Source: Flavobacteriaceae bacterium (GTDB lineage Bacteria; Bacteroidota; Bacteroidia; Flavobacteriales; Flavobacteriaceae). From it: a DNA stretch of 64,000 nucleotides. The stretch lies in assembly GCA_013215095.1 (NCBI GenBank), contig JABSPM010000034.1, positions 1 to 64,000 on the forward strand. The letters run 5' to 3'. The position numbers were made by a program, and so were the translations under genes. Of this stretch, positions 31,964-43,000 are shown in pieces; the stretch's first letter is position 1, and every line of letters starts with the position of its first letter. A model generated the notes under the pieces. It searched no databases. It saw nothing but the letters and a program-made list of their open reading frames with translations, and was not told the DNA's origin.

Positions 31964-34723
31964 GCAATTCAAAAACCGAGCCATACTTTTACAAAAATAC
32001 ATCTAAAAGCATTGCGAACAAACATTCATCAAATACTTTTTATACTTAGTTTTACAGTGTTTATAAACACTTTAAGCTTTGCTCAGGATTTACCGAAAGA
32101 GCAACCGAATATTCTACCTAAAACCGAAAAAGAAAAAACCTTGAACGATACCCTAACGGTTGCCGTAGATTCTATACTCAAGTCCCCTAATATAGCGAGA
32201 GTTCAAGACTCTACATCTAAGGACTCCATTCCAAAAAAGAAATCTTTACTTGAAGGCATGGTGACTTACAAAGCTAAAGATTATGTTTCAACCAATGTCA
32301 AGGCACAAAAAATTTACCTTTACAACGAAGCTAAAGTGACGTATAAAGACTTAGAAATCACAGCAGGAACCATTGTAATTGACTATGCTAAAAATGAAAT
32401 TTATGCTGGGCGTATCAAAGATTCCTCTGGTAACTACACTCAACTACCTGTATTTACACAAGGCAATACTGTTGTAGAGCCCGACTCTATTCGTTTTAAT
32501 ACAGATACGAAAAGAGCCCTAGTTTGGAATAGTAGAACTGAACAAAGTGGAGGAACTATTATTGCTGAACGTTCCAAAAAAGAGAACGATTCTGTGTATT
32601 ATATCTCTAATAGTAAATTTACGACGTCTGAAAACTTAGACGACCCCGAATATTACTTTCTCATTAGAAAAGGTAAAATTGTTCCCGATAAAAAAGTAGT
32701 AACTGGCTACACTAACATGTATATTTATGATGTTTGGACGCCGATTATGGTGCCTTTCGCGTATTTTCCATTATCCAAAAAGCGATCATCAGGAATTATT
32801 ATTCCATCATTTGGAGAAGATACAGGGAATGACAGAGGTTACTTCTTACAAAATGGAGGTTACTACTTTGCCTTAAGTGATTATTATGACCTTACCGTAC
32901 TCGGTGATTATTATACCAATGGTAGTTATGGGCTTAGAATGGAAAGCGCTTATCGCAAACGCTATAAATTTTCTGGTAATTTTAGTTTTAGGTATGAAAA
33001 CTTAATTAATGAAGAACGTGGATTTCCAGACTATTCCAAAAGTACGATCTATAACATCAGATGGACCCACTCTAAAGATGCCAAATCCAATCCAAATAGT
33101 CGATTTTCTGCATCTGTAAACTTAGGTAGTAGCCGTTATTACCAACAATCTATTAATCAGCTCAATTTACCCAATACACTTAATAACAACTTATCATCAT
33201 CCATATCATATTCCAAAACATTTCAAGGTGAGCCTCAGGTAAATCTTAGTTTAGCAGCTACGCATTCTCAAAACAGTAACACAGAAGCTATTAACATGAC
33301 ATTGCCTACTTTACAAGCCAACATGAGCAGGATTTATCCTTTTGCTCCGAAAATAGGCACAAAAAAAGGGATTATACAAAATATTAATTTCCAATATAGC
33401 CTAAGAGGTGAAAATCGTTTCCAAACGGCCGATTCTATATTTTTCAAAAAAGAAATGTTTGATAATGGCAAAATGGGTGTACAACACAGTATTCCAATTA
33501 GCACCAATTTTAAAATATTAAAGTATTTGAGCATATCTGCCTCAACGAATTTTCAAGAAAGTTGGGTTTTTAATACCATTGAAAAATCGTATGATCAAGA
33601 TACTGAAGAGACAATTGTAACCGATATAAAGGGATTTGATTCTTTTAGGTCTTACAATTTTAACACTGCATTAGGAACTACACTTTATGGAATGTACACT
33701 TTTGGTGAAAACAAAAAAATACAAGCCATAAGACACGTTATGCGCCCCAATATTAGCTACAACATAAGTCCTGCTTTTGATCAATATTATGATACTTACG
33801 ATGAGGTTATCGATGCTGATGGCACTACATCTGTAGAATATTCAAGATTTGAGGAATCTTTATACACTGCTCCAAGTAGCAGCTATTCTAGCGCTATTGG
33901 TATTGGTTTAAACAATACTATTGAAGCTAAAATACGAGATAATGACAATGAAGATGGAGAAGCAAAAAAAGTACCTTTGTTCAGTAGCTTAAATTTCTCT
34001 ACATCATACAATCTAGCTGCAGACTCCTTAAAGTTAAGCCCGATACGGATGACAGGAGGAACTAGTTTATTTCAAAATAAATTGTCCTTGAATTTTGGAG
34101 CAACGATGGATGCATACGCTTTAAATAATAGTAATCAAAGAATTAACAAACTTAACATTAATAACGGTGGGAGTCTATTAAGACTTACAAGTGCTAACGC
34201 CACACTAGGGTATTCTATATCTAGTAAAGATTTTAAAGAAAGTGCGTCTGATGCGGCAGCACAGGAAGAATCTTTAAGAAGTGGAGGACGTATTGACGGT
34301 TTATTTGGGAAATCTGAGGATTTTGCAGATCAAAGGTTAAACCAAAATGATGAAGAGAAAGACGTTGGAACTAGCGAACTTTATAATTACTCTATTCCTT
34401 GGAATGTACGCTTTGCCTATGCATTGAACTATAGCAATTCGACAAGACAAAATGAAATTTCTTCTCATTCACTTATGTTTTCTGGAGATATTGATATTTC
34501 ACCGCGATGGAGCGTTGGAGCATCTTCTGGATATGACTTAAAAAACAAAGCATTTACCCTTACTCAATTTAGATTTGAACGCGATTTATTAAGTTGGCGC
34601 ATGAACTTTAGCTGGGTACCTTTTGGTGATTATGCACGTTGGAATTTCTTTATTGGAATTCGTTCAAGCCTCTTGAAAGATCTGAAATATGACAAACGAA
34701 AACAGTCTGATAAAGAATTATAG
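31961..34723 (+). CDS. lptD: LPS-assembly protein LptD homologue
   Basis: A protein of about 900 residues (920 from TTG 31961; 903 from TTG 32012). An export signal ends near SFAQ. An OstA/LptA-like domain (about 100-250; AKDYVSTNVKAQKIYLYNEA, AGTIVIDYAKNEIYAGR) precedes a C-terminal transmembrane beta-barrel rich in alternating aromatics (GSYGLRMESAYRKRYKFSG and later strands). It inserts lipopolysaccharide into the outer leaflet with LptE. No ATG is available until far inside the gene, so the start is non-canonical. I prefer 32012 because it removes 17 residues before the signal peptide and leaves the TACATTTG box free. The longer start cannot be excluded. Confidence 0.85.
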   Translation: MAIQKPSHTFTKIHLKALRTNIHQILFILSFTVFINTLSFAQDLPKEQPNILPKTEKEKTLNDTLTVAVDSILKSPNIARVQDSTSKDSIPKKKSLLEGMVTYKAKDYVSTNVKAQKIYLYNEAKVTYKDLEITAGTIVIDYAKNEIYAGRIKDSSGNYTQLPVFTQGNTVVEPDSIRFNTDTKRALVWNSRTEQSGGTIIAERSKKENDSVYYISNSKFTTSENLDDPEYYFLIRKGKIVPDKKVVTGYTNMYIYDVWTPIMVPFAYFPLSKKRSSGIIIPSFGEDTGNDRGYFLQNGGYYFALSDYYDLTVLGDYYTNGSYGLRMESAYRKRYKFSGNFSFRYENLINEERGFPDYSKSTIYNIRWTHSKDAKSNPNSRFSASVNLGSSRYYQQSINQLNLPNTLNNNLSSSISYSKTFQGEPQVNLSLAATHSQNSNTEAINMTLPTLQANMSRIYPFAPKIGTKKGIIQNINFQYSLRGENRFQTADSIFFKKEMFDNGKMGVQHSIPISTNFKILKYLSISASTNFQESWVFNTIEKSYDQDTEETIVTDIKGFDSFRSYNFNTALGTTLYGMYTFGENKKIQAIRHVMRPNISYNISPAFDQYYDTYDEVIDADGTTSVEYSRFEESLYTAPSSSYSSAIGIGLNNTIEAKIRDNDNEDGEAKKVPLFSSLNFSTSYNLAADSLKLSPIRMTGGTSLFQNKLSLNFGATMDAYALNNSNQRINKLNINNGGSLLRLTSANATLGYSISSKDFKESASDAAAQEESLRSGGRIDGLFGKSEDFADQRLNQNDEEKDVGTSELYNYSIPWNVRFAYALNYSNSTRQNEISSHSLMFSGDIDISPRWSVGASSGYDLKNKAFTLTQFRFERDLLSWRMNFSWVPFGDYARWNFFIGIRSSLLKDLKYDKRKQSDKEL

Positions 34724-34738
34724 ACTGATGTATTGGGG

Positions 34739-34767
34739 TAATGAGTTAATGTTATAATGAGTTAATG
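34739..34767. repeat. 13-bp tandem direct repeat
   Basis: TAATGAGTTAATG occurs at 34739-34751 and again at 34755-34767, a 16-bp period, in the short gap between lptD and the RidA gene. Each copy contains ATG and TAA codons in different frames. No function is evident. Confidence 0.6.
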
Positions 34768-34809
34768 AGACAAATAAGAGATACTATTGAGACTAAAAAA
34801 CATTGAACA

Positions 34810-35190
34810 ATGAAAACAATAATTTCTACACCAAATGCCCCTGCACCTATTGGACCATATAATCAGGCCATATTAAGCGGAAATACTTTATATACTTCAG
34901 GACAAATAGCTTTACATCCTGAAACTGGTGAATTAATAATGGATAGCATAGAAACCGAGACGAAACAAGTCATGGAAAATATGAAAGCTGTTTTGGCTGC
35001 CGCAGATATGACATTTCAAAATGTAGTTAAAACCAGTATTTTCATAAGTGACATGGAAAATTTTAGTGCTATTAATGCCGTGTATAGCCTTTATTTTGAT
35101 GATAGCTCTGCTCCTGCTCGTGAAACCGTAGAAGTGGCTAACCTGCCGAAATATGTAAATGTTGAAATCAGTATGATTGCTATAAAATAA
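34810..35190 (+). CDS. ridA: RidA-family enamine/imine deaminase
   Basis: A 126-residue protein of the Rid (YjgF/YER057c/UK114) family. Conserved pieces are TPNAPAPIGPYNQAI, LYTSGQIALHPETG, and the C-terminal SAPARETVEVANLPKYVNVEI with the substrate-binding Arg that salt-bridges the carboxylate. Length is standard. It hydrolyses reactive enamines and imines produced by PLP enzymes such as threonine dehydratase, and acts in the cytoplasm. It stands 86 bp after lptD and has no obvious operon partner. Confidence 0.92.
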   Translation: MKTIISTPNAPAPIGPYNQAILSGNTLYTSGQIALHPETGELIMDSIETETKQVMENMKAVLAAADMTFQNVVKTSIFISDMENFSAINAVYSLYFDDSSAPARETVEVANLPKYVNVEISMIAIK

Positions 35191-35422
35191 GCATAGAATC
35201 AAAAGTAATCAAGCAACGGTCGTCATCATATTTATAGGCAATAGTTTCTGTAAACAACTAGTATGTGTATTTAATGTAAAATCCAACTAAATCACAAAAC
35301 AAACCTTACGAAGCATCCCTAAAATAATAAAATTTAGCTAACTCTAAAGATTAAGGTAAAATTAAACGTACCTTAGCCCACTTAATACAATGACACTGCA
35401 ATTTGTCATTTAACAAAACATT

Positions 35423-36694
35423 ATGTCGTTTAAATCATTAGGTCTATCAGAAGCCTTATTGAAAGCTGTAGCTAAAAAAGGCTACACAAAACCATCTCCA
35501 ATCCAAGAACAAGCCATACCTCCAATTATCGATGGACGAGATGTATTGGCTTCTGCACAAACTGGTACAGGAAAAACAGCAAGTTTCACTCTTCCGTTGT
35601 TACACTATATTTCAGAGAATCCTAAAAAAAAAATCAGACCAATTAGAGCTTTAATCCTAACACCTACAAGAGAATTGGCTGCACAAGTCTATGCAAATGT
35701 TAAAGATTATAGCGCCTTTTTAGATTTGAAAAGCGCCGTAATATTTGGAGGTGTCAACCAAAGACCTCAAATTGCTGCCCTACGAAGTGGTGTTGATGTT
35801 CTTGTAGCTACTCCAGGGCGTTTATTAGATTTACATGGACAGAAGGCAGTCAGCCTTAAACGTGTTGAAATTTTTGTTTTAGACGAAGCAGATCGTATGC
35901 TGGATATGGGTTTTCTTAAAGCTATTGAATCTGTAATAAACTTAACGCCCAATCGTAGGCAAAACTTATTGTTTTCTGCTACGTATTCAAAAGAGATTAA
36001 AAGATTAGCTCATACGATTCTTAAAGAACCTATACAAATAGATGTTACACCAGAAAATTCTACTGTAAAAGCGATTGCTCAAATGGTATATCGTGTTGCA
36101 AAAAGCAAAAAAACAGCCTTAGTTATAAAACTTATTAATGATGGGAATTGGCATCAAGTTCTCGTATTTACGCGTACCAAACACGGCGCAAATAGATTAG
36201 CTAAATCCATGGCAAACTCACAGATAAGTGCTAGTGCTATTCATGGTAATAAAAGTCAAAATGCAAGAACAAAAGCTTTAAAAGATTTTAAGAGTGGTAA
36301 AATTAGAGTTCTAGTTGCTACAGATATTGCTGCTCGTGGCTTAGACATTCCATTATTGCCTCATGTCGTTAATTTTGAACTCCCTAATATTCCTGAAGAC
36401 TACGTTCATCGTATAGGACGCACGGGGCGTGCTGGAGCACAAGGTGAAGCACTTTCTTTGGTGTGTACCGAAGAATTAGATTATTTAAAAAGTATTGAAA
36501 AACTAATTGATCTAAAGCTTTCAAAAACAATAATTGAAGGGTTTGAACCTCAGCCGGATGAAGCAACAACACCACCAAAACAAGGTCAAAATCGCAATAG
36601 AAGACATCGCAATGCACCTTCAAATAATGTAAAAAAACATTCTAAGTCCAATAACAATCAACGTTCTAAAAGGCGCAGAAACACAAGTAATTAA
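35423..36694 (+). CDS. DEAD-box RNA helicase (RhlE-like)
   Basis: A 423-residue DEAD-box ATPase of the RhlE type. Motifs in order are Q motif (SPIQEQAIP), motif I ([11 protein letters not shown]), Ia ([10 protein letters not shown]), Ib (TPGRL), II (DEAD), III (FSAT), IV (VLVFTRTK), V ([12 protein letters not shown]) and VI ([10 protein letters not shown]). The C-terminus is a basic, Asn/Arg-rich tail of about 50 residues, typical of RNA-binding extensions. Such helicases remodel RNA and ribosome intermediates, especially at low temperature. The start ATG fits the domain boundary. It is monocistronic, with 232 bases upstream without a gene. Confidence 0.95.
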   Translation: MSFKSLGLSEALLKAVAKKGYTKPSPIQEQAIPPIIDGRDVLASAQTGTGKTASFTLPLLHYISENPKKKIRPIRALILTPTRELAAQVYANVKDYSAFLDLKSAVIFGGVNQRPQIAALRSGVDVLVATPGRLLDLHGQKAVSLKRVEIFVLDEADRMLDMGFLKAIESVINLTPNRRQNLLFSATYSKEIKRLAHTILKEPIQIDVTPENSTVKAIAQMVYRVAKSKKTALVIKLINDGNWHQVLVFTRTKHGANRLAKSMANSQISASAIHGNKSQNARTKALKDFKSGKIRVLVATDIAARGLDIPLLPHVVNFELPNIPEDYVHRIGRTGRAGAQGEALSLVCTEELDYLKSIEKLIDLKLSKTIIEGFEPQPDEATTPPKQGQNRNRRHRNAPSNNVKKHSKSNNNQRSKRRRNTSN

Positions 36695-36791
36695 AATATA
36701 AATCATCGTTAGTTTAACATATTATGGTACTTGGACCTGGCTAGAACGCATAATATCATTTTGATAAAACGGTTTTAAATTTTACGCAATA

Positions 36792-37019
36792 ATGCAAACA
36801 CAACCCAACAACCCCTTACATGGTATTAAACTAGAACAGATCGTTAGTAAGCTCGTTGAGCATTACGGTTGGGAATACCTCGGCTACACCATAAATATTC
36901 GATGTTTTAATCATGACCCCTCAATAAAATCAAGTTTAAAATTTTTGAGACGTACCCCATGGGCTAGAACCAAAGTAGAACAAATGTATTTAAACATGCT
37001 ATCGCAAGAACGCCATTAA
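36792..37019 (+). CDS. VF530 family DNA-binding protein (DUF2132)
   Basis: A 75-residue protein matching the VF530/DUF2132 family: [40 protein letters not shown] and [18 protein letters not shown]. The Vibrio member has a known structure with a helical fold, and DNA binding was proposed for the family. It lies 97 bp after the helicase gene on the same strand. The specific role is unknown. Confidence 0.85.
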   Translation: MQTQPNNPLHGIKLEQIVSKLVEHYGWEYLGYTINIRCFNHDPSIKSSLKFLRRTPWARTKVEQMYLNMLSQERH

Positions 37020-37051
37020 ATTTTTATCATGGAAGCATTATTGATCTCCAA

Positions 37052-37915
37052 CTATTTAAATTTTGATATGTGATATGCTACCAGTTCATCTATTGGTCGT
37101 TGTACAAAATTACCAATTCTAAACCCCATATCTTTTGCAACTTCTTTAATTTGATCTTGAGACATAAAGGCTATCGAACCAGCAAAATGCACGGGCATTT
37201 CACCTAAAAGTTCTTTATACTGAAAAATCATAGTTTTAGCAAACAATTGAATTCCTGCTTTGATAAGCTCTTTAATATAATCAGAAGATTTATGCGTAAA
37301 CATAAAAGCTGCAAAACTGGCTAAATATGCATTGGGGTTTTCTTGTTTATACAAGTTATATTTAATGGTATCGGATGCCATATTAAATATGTTTTCAAAT
37401 TCTATCTTAAGATTCTCAGGCATATAATTAAAATAATAATCACGTATTAACTGGCGTCCAAAATAATTTCCTGAAGCATCATCCATAATAGAATAACCAA
37501 GGGACTCAACCCTTTGTTCAATATAAGCTCCATTAAAATAACTACAGTTAGACCCTGTACCCAAAATACAAACCAAACCTCTATCATGTGCTGTTCCTAT
37601 ACAAGCGTACGCTGCAGCATAAGTATCTTCCTTTACATCTACATTGGCATTGCAGAAAAAAGTTTCTAAAACATTTTTTAACAATAGTCGTGGTTTTTCG
37701 GTACCACAACCTGCGCCATAAAAATAAACATGGGTAACTTCATCTTTATGTTTATTTAAAATGCTATTGGATTGAATACGTTTGCACAATTCATCTTCAG
37801 ATAAAATTGCGGGGTTCATACCCTTGGTATGCTGTTTATCTAAAATAAGGTTTCCTTGATAGTCTATGGCTAACCAATCACACTTTGTGGAACCGCTATC
37901 TACTATAAAAATCAT
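37052..37915 (-). CDS. BadF/N-acetylglucosamine-kinase-like ATPase
   Basis: A 287-residue actin-fold ATPase of the BadF/BadG/BcrA/BcrD group. Phosphate 1 motif is FIVDSGSTKCDW at the N-terminus, phosphate 2 is VCILGTGSNCSYFNG, and the adenosine-type loop is HFAGSIAFMSQ. The resemblance to eukaryote-like N-acetylglucosamine kinase is strongest (short form, one domain pair). It may phosphorylate amino sugars from the cell wall or the medium. It is on the same strand as gap and pfkA, 76 bp from gap, suggesting a central carbon group. Confidence 0.8.
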   Translation of the reverse strand: MIFIVDSGSTKCDWLAIDYQGNLILDKQHTKGMNPAILSEDELCKRIQSNSILNKHKDEVTHVYFYGAGCGTEKPRLLLKNVLETFFCNANVDVKEDTYAAAYACIGTAHDRGLVCILGTGSNCSYFNGAYIEQRVESLGYSIMDDASGNYFGRQLIRDYYFNYMPENLKIEFENIFNMASDTIKYNLYKQENPNAYLASFAAFMFTHKSSDYIKELIKAGIQLFAKTMIFQYKELLGEMPVHFAGSIAFMSQDQIKEVAKDMGFRIGNFVQRPIDELVAYHISKFK

Positions 37916-37991
37916 AGGCTAAATGTAATGCAAAAAAGAAGCTAATCTCTAAAAAAGGAGTAATAACTTTAGTTTTATTAAAACGTTTCGT

Positions 37992-38999
<1,008 letters not shown>

Positions 39000-39022
39000 T
39001 TATGTTTTAATTCTATTTATAT

Positions 39023-40009
39023 TTATGTAGTCATGATATCAGAAACCCTTAAGAGCTCTGTATCAATATCCGAATGTCCTTTGACTGCTTTATCAATAGG
39101 ATACAATTCTATTTTATTATTTATAATACCAACCATATAGCTGGTTTTTCCATCTAACAAAGATTCTACTGCCTTTACTCCCATTCTACTTGCCAACACA
39201 CGATCATAACAACTCGGAGGACCACCACGCTGCATATGTCCTAATACCGAAACACGTACTTCATAGTCTGGTAAGTTTTCTTCAACATAATCTTTAAGTT
39301 CAAATACATTTTTTCCAATTTTATCACCTTCTGCAACGACAACTATGCTTGATGATTTTCCTGAGTTTTTACTTTTTTTGAGCGACTCTAACAAACGGTC
39401 CAATCCAAGGTTTTCTTCAGGAACTAAAATTTCTTCTGCGCCAGCACCAACTCCAGCGTTTAGAGCAATATGTCCAACATCACGCCCCATAACCTCCACA
39501 AAGAATAAACGCTTATGCGAACTTGCTGTATCTCTAATTTTATCTATAGCCTCTACTATGGTATTTAAAGCCGTATCATAACCTAAAGTAAAATTGGTTC
39601 CAAGAATATCATTATCAATAGTTCCAGGAATTCCAATAACCGGAAAATCAAACTCCTGATTAAAAATCATTCCTCCGGTAAAGGTCCCATCACCTCCTAT
39701 TAAAACCAAAGCCTCTATACCCACACTTTTCAACTGCAAACATGCTTTTTGACGGCCTTCTTTAGTCATAAATTCTTTAGAACGTGCAGACTTTAAAAAC
39801 GTGCCGCCTTTGTTGATAATATTATTTACACTACGTGCATTAAGTAATGTGAAATCACCCTCTATCATACCTTCATAACCTCTATAAATTCCAACACACT
39901 CTATATCGTGAAACGCACATGTTCTTACCACAGAGCGTATGGCAGCATTCATTCCTGGTGCGTCACCTCCAGAAGTCATTACTCCTATTTTCTTTATTTT
40001 TTTAGTCAT
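39023..40009 (-). CDS. pfkA: ATP-dependent 6-phosphofructokinase
   Basis: A 328-residue phosphofructokinase of the bacterial ATP type. Glycine-rich ATP loop MTSGGDAPGMNAAIRSVV, LIGGDGTFTGG (Gly-Asp-Gly favouring ATP over pyrophosphate), the catalytic PGTIDNDI, VEVMGRDVGHIAL for fructose-6-phosphate, and GHMQRGGPPS at the substrate site are all present. It commits fructose 6-phosphate to glycolysis. Transcribed before gap, with a 29-bp gap. Confidence 0.97.
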   Translation of the reverse strand: MTKKIKKIGVMTSGGDAPGMNAAIRSVVRTCAFHDIECVGIYRGYEGMIEGDFTLLNARSVNNIINKGGTFLKSARSKEFMTKEGRQKACLQLKSVGIEALVLIGGDGTFTGGMIFNQEFDFPVIGIPGTIDNDILGTNFTLGYDTALNTIVEAIDKIRDTASSHKRLFFVEVMGRDVGHIALNAGVGAGAEEILVPEENLGLDRLLESLKKSKNSGKSSSIVVVAEGDKIGKNVFELKDYVEENLPDYEVRVSVLGHMQRGGPPSCYDRVLASRMGVKAVESLLDGKTSYMVGIINNKIELYPIDKAVKGHSDIDTELLRVSDIMTT

Positions 40010-40086
40010 GTTTATATGCTATATTTAGCTGAAGTAAAATTACTAAACTAATACTATTATGTCACTAAATTTTATCTAAAAAAAAC

Positions 40087-43000
40087 CTACTGTTTATCGG
40101 TTTTTATTTTTTTTGTTTTTGAAGCTATAGTATCTTTTTTCTTAAAGCTATGATATTCTGGTAAACCATTTTGGGCTTCAGATTTTGGTTGGATTTCCTT
40201 TTGGTCTATCTTTTCTCTATTTTTATTAGAAAATAGTTTTTTAAATAATTCGTTTAAAGTATTAAACTCCACATTATAAGAGAGTCCAACACCTTGGGTA
40301 TACCCTATTTGCTCACCAAAATACTGAATATTGTTTTCTCTATTAAAAATCTTCAAAGAAAGGCTGCGATCTTCATTTAAAATAACTTCTACTTCAAAAT
40401 TACCTGCAACCACAGTTTCATTTATACCTCCAATAGGCACACCAACTTTTCCATTAATTAAAATACGGTCACTCAATTTTGTACTTAAGGTTACACCAAC
40501 ACGACTATCCGTTTCATAATCTGGATTATTTTCCCCTAATTGCAAATCTAGTCCTATATCTAATTCTTCATTATTATTAGAAATAATTTGATTAATCATT
40601 GCTTCTACACGGTCAGACACCAAACCTAAAGCATCTTGTGAACTAAAACTCAATTGATTTTTAAACGACCCTGTAGTTAACAAGGATAGGGCTTGAAAAT
40701 TACGACTATCTCTATCATTTAAACGATACTGCAACTCCGAATTCAAGGTGGTATTTACATTTGGGAAGCTCAAATTAAAGTCCAAATCGGGTTGTTCTAG
40801 GCGTTCAGTTAAATGAATTTTCACTTCTACAGGAATACTTTGATTAATTGGATTATCTAATAAAACCGAAGGATTTGCGTTAATTCCTTTGTGCACTGCT
40901 GTAATATTGATCACAGCTTCTAACGGCGATCCATCCCAAGCTAGAGTTCCCCCTTCGACTACCTCAAAGTTTTTTTGTATTACTCCTCCATATATAAAGT
41001 TATAGGTACCTTCCGAAACAATGAAGTCCCCATACATATTAAATGTTCCATTAGTATTTATCTGAGCTAACAAACCTCCATTTCCTCGACCTTTAATAGT
41101 ACTACCGGAGGCCTTGTCCATTACAATTTCAATCTCCGCATTCTCATTAACTGTTAGGTCAAAATCCATTTCCAAACCTTGAATATCTTCGGACACTAAC
41201 TCTATACCTTCTTCTCTTGCTTTTTTCTCTTCTGGACTTAAAAAATGAATATACGAGCCCTCGCCGAAAGAGTCAGTATCATTAAGTGGAATTTTAAAGA
41301 CTGTACCCTCTTCTGAGCTTACTTCTGCTTTGATAACTAAACCATCGGTTGGTCCCTTTATACCAACCGCGCCAGATACAAATGCAGTTCCATAGTACAA
41401 TTCATCTTCTTGCTCTTCTGTATTTAACACCAGAATTCGGTCCGAAGTAATATCTAGATTTAAAGCCCAAGTAGCAAAATTGACATGGTCTATACTTCCG
41501 TTTAAAATCGCTCTAGAGAAATATTCAGAATCCTTCATTTGCGCATCATTAAACACAAAGCTCTGCTCTCTTAATACCATTTGTGTATTATCATCAAATG
41601 TATAGTCTACATTTAAATACGGTATAGATAATCCGGCATTATCAATACTTAAAAGGCCATTAATCTGTGGACGTTGTAAACGTCCAGTAACCCTTGCATT
41701 ACCTGCAATTTCTCCCCTAATATTAGTAATAACATCTTCTCCTAAAGGGTTAAGTGGATTTAATACAAACTTATTAAAATAAACATCGAGATCAATCATA
41801 GGGTCTCTACCAGAAATATCTATGTTTCCTATAACAGCAAGGGATTCATTGGTCTCTTCTTTTAAGCTCACATCGACATTATAATTAGTAAAATCTGTAT
41901 CCCCTAAAATAGTTGCCCTAAATGCACCGAGATTAAAATTGTTAACTTTAAAATTATCAATTGTTGTATTAAACTCTGGGATATAACTCCCATTTTGCTG
42001 CAAGACTTTTAGTTTTCCATTAACATTTCCTGCTAAAGATAAACTATCTATTGCTGGTGTGATTTTCATCAAATCAACATCTCTAAAATCAAGATTAATA
42101 TTTTTATAAGTACTATCTCTAAGCACACCAGATAGATTAATTTCCTCATTTTTGTGACTCAAATTTAAATTTTTAAACTCTATTTGCTTAAACAAACGGT
42201 CAAACACAATCTTATTAAGTCCGTCTTTATTGGCATTGATAAACCATTCATTGGCTTTAAAATTAACTTCAGATTTTTTAAACCCTATTACAGAATTGTT
42301 CGCTTCATTTATGGTGTAAAAAAGATTTAAATTATAATCATCCCTATTGTGCTTACCACCTTTGAACTGTGTTTTTACAAATAAGGTATCTTTTAAAGTG
42401 ACATTAATTAAGCTAAACTTTGATATATCATAATATTTTGAGCCAATACTATCAATTTCAACATAAGTATTGAACAAGGGATTATTGTTAGTTAACCTCA
42501 ACTCTATTCGATCTGCAAAGACATCTTGTAAACTAATTTTTGGCGACTTAAATGCGAGTCTAAACTCCTTGGCATCACTTTCTAAATGGCCACGAATAAA
42601 GGTATTTGACCCAAATTTCAAATCTTTATAAAACACTTCTGCAATCGTATTATATATTTTAAAATTAAAATCTATAAATTGGTCCTCTGCGATCTTGTGA
42701 GGTTGATAATTAGTATATATATTACCCACAGCATTCTCAAAGAGTTTTACAACATCATTAAACACAAATTTGCCCCGAAGACTGCCTTCAATTATGTCAG
42801 GAGAGTTAATTTCTATATATCTCACCTCTTCCTGAAACCGCGATGAGACTTTAAAATCATCAAAAAAGTAAGTATCGTTTTGATTTGTATATACCGTATT
42901 CTTAAAACTGATAGAGCCATAGGCATCATCTAAATTAGTGCCGTTCATATCCATCGTTACCAGGCCTTTAAATTTTGATATACTATCACGCTGTACAAAA

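Noticed and set aside
34739-34767. 13-bp direct repeats as a target-site duplication
   Set aside because: The copies are only 3 bp apart with nothing between them, so no element was inserted; recorded only as a tandem repeat.
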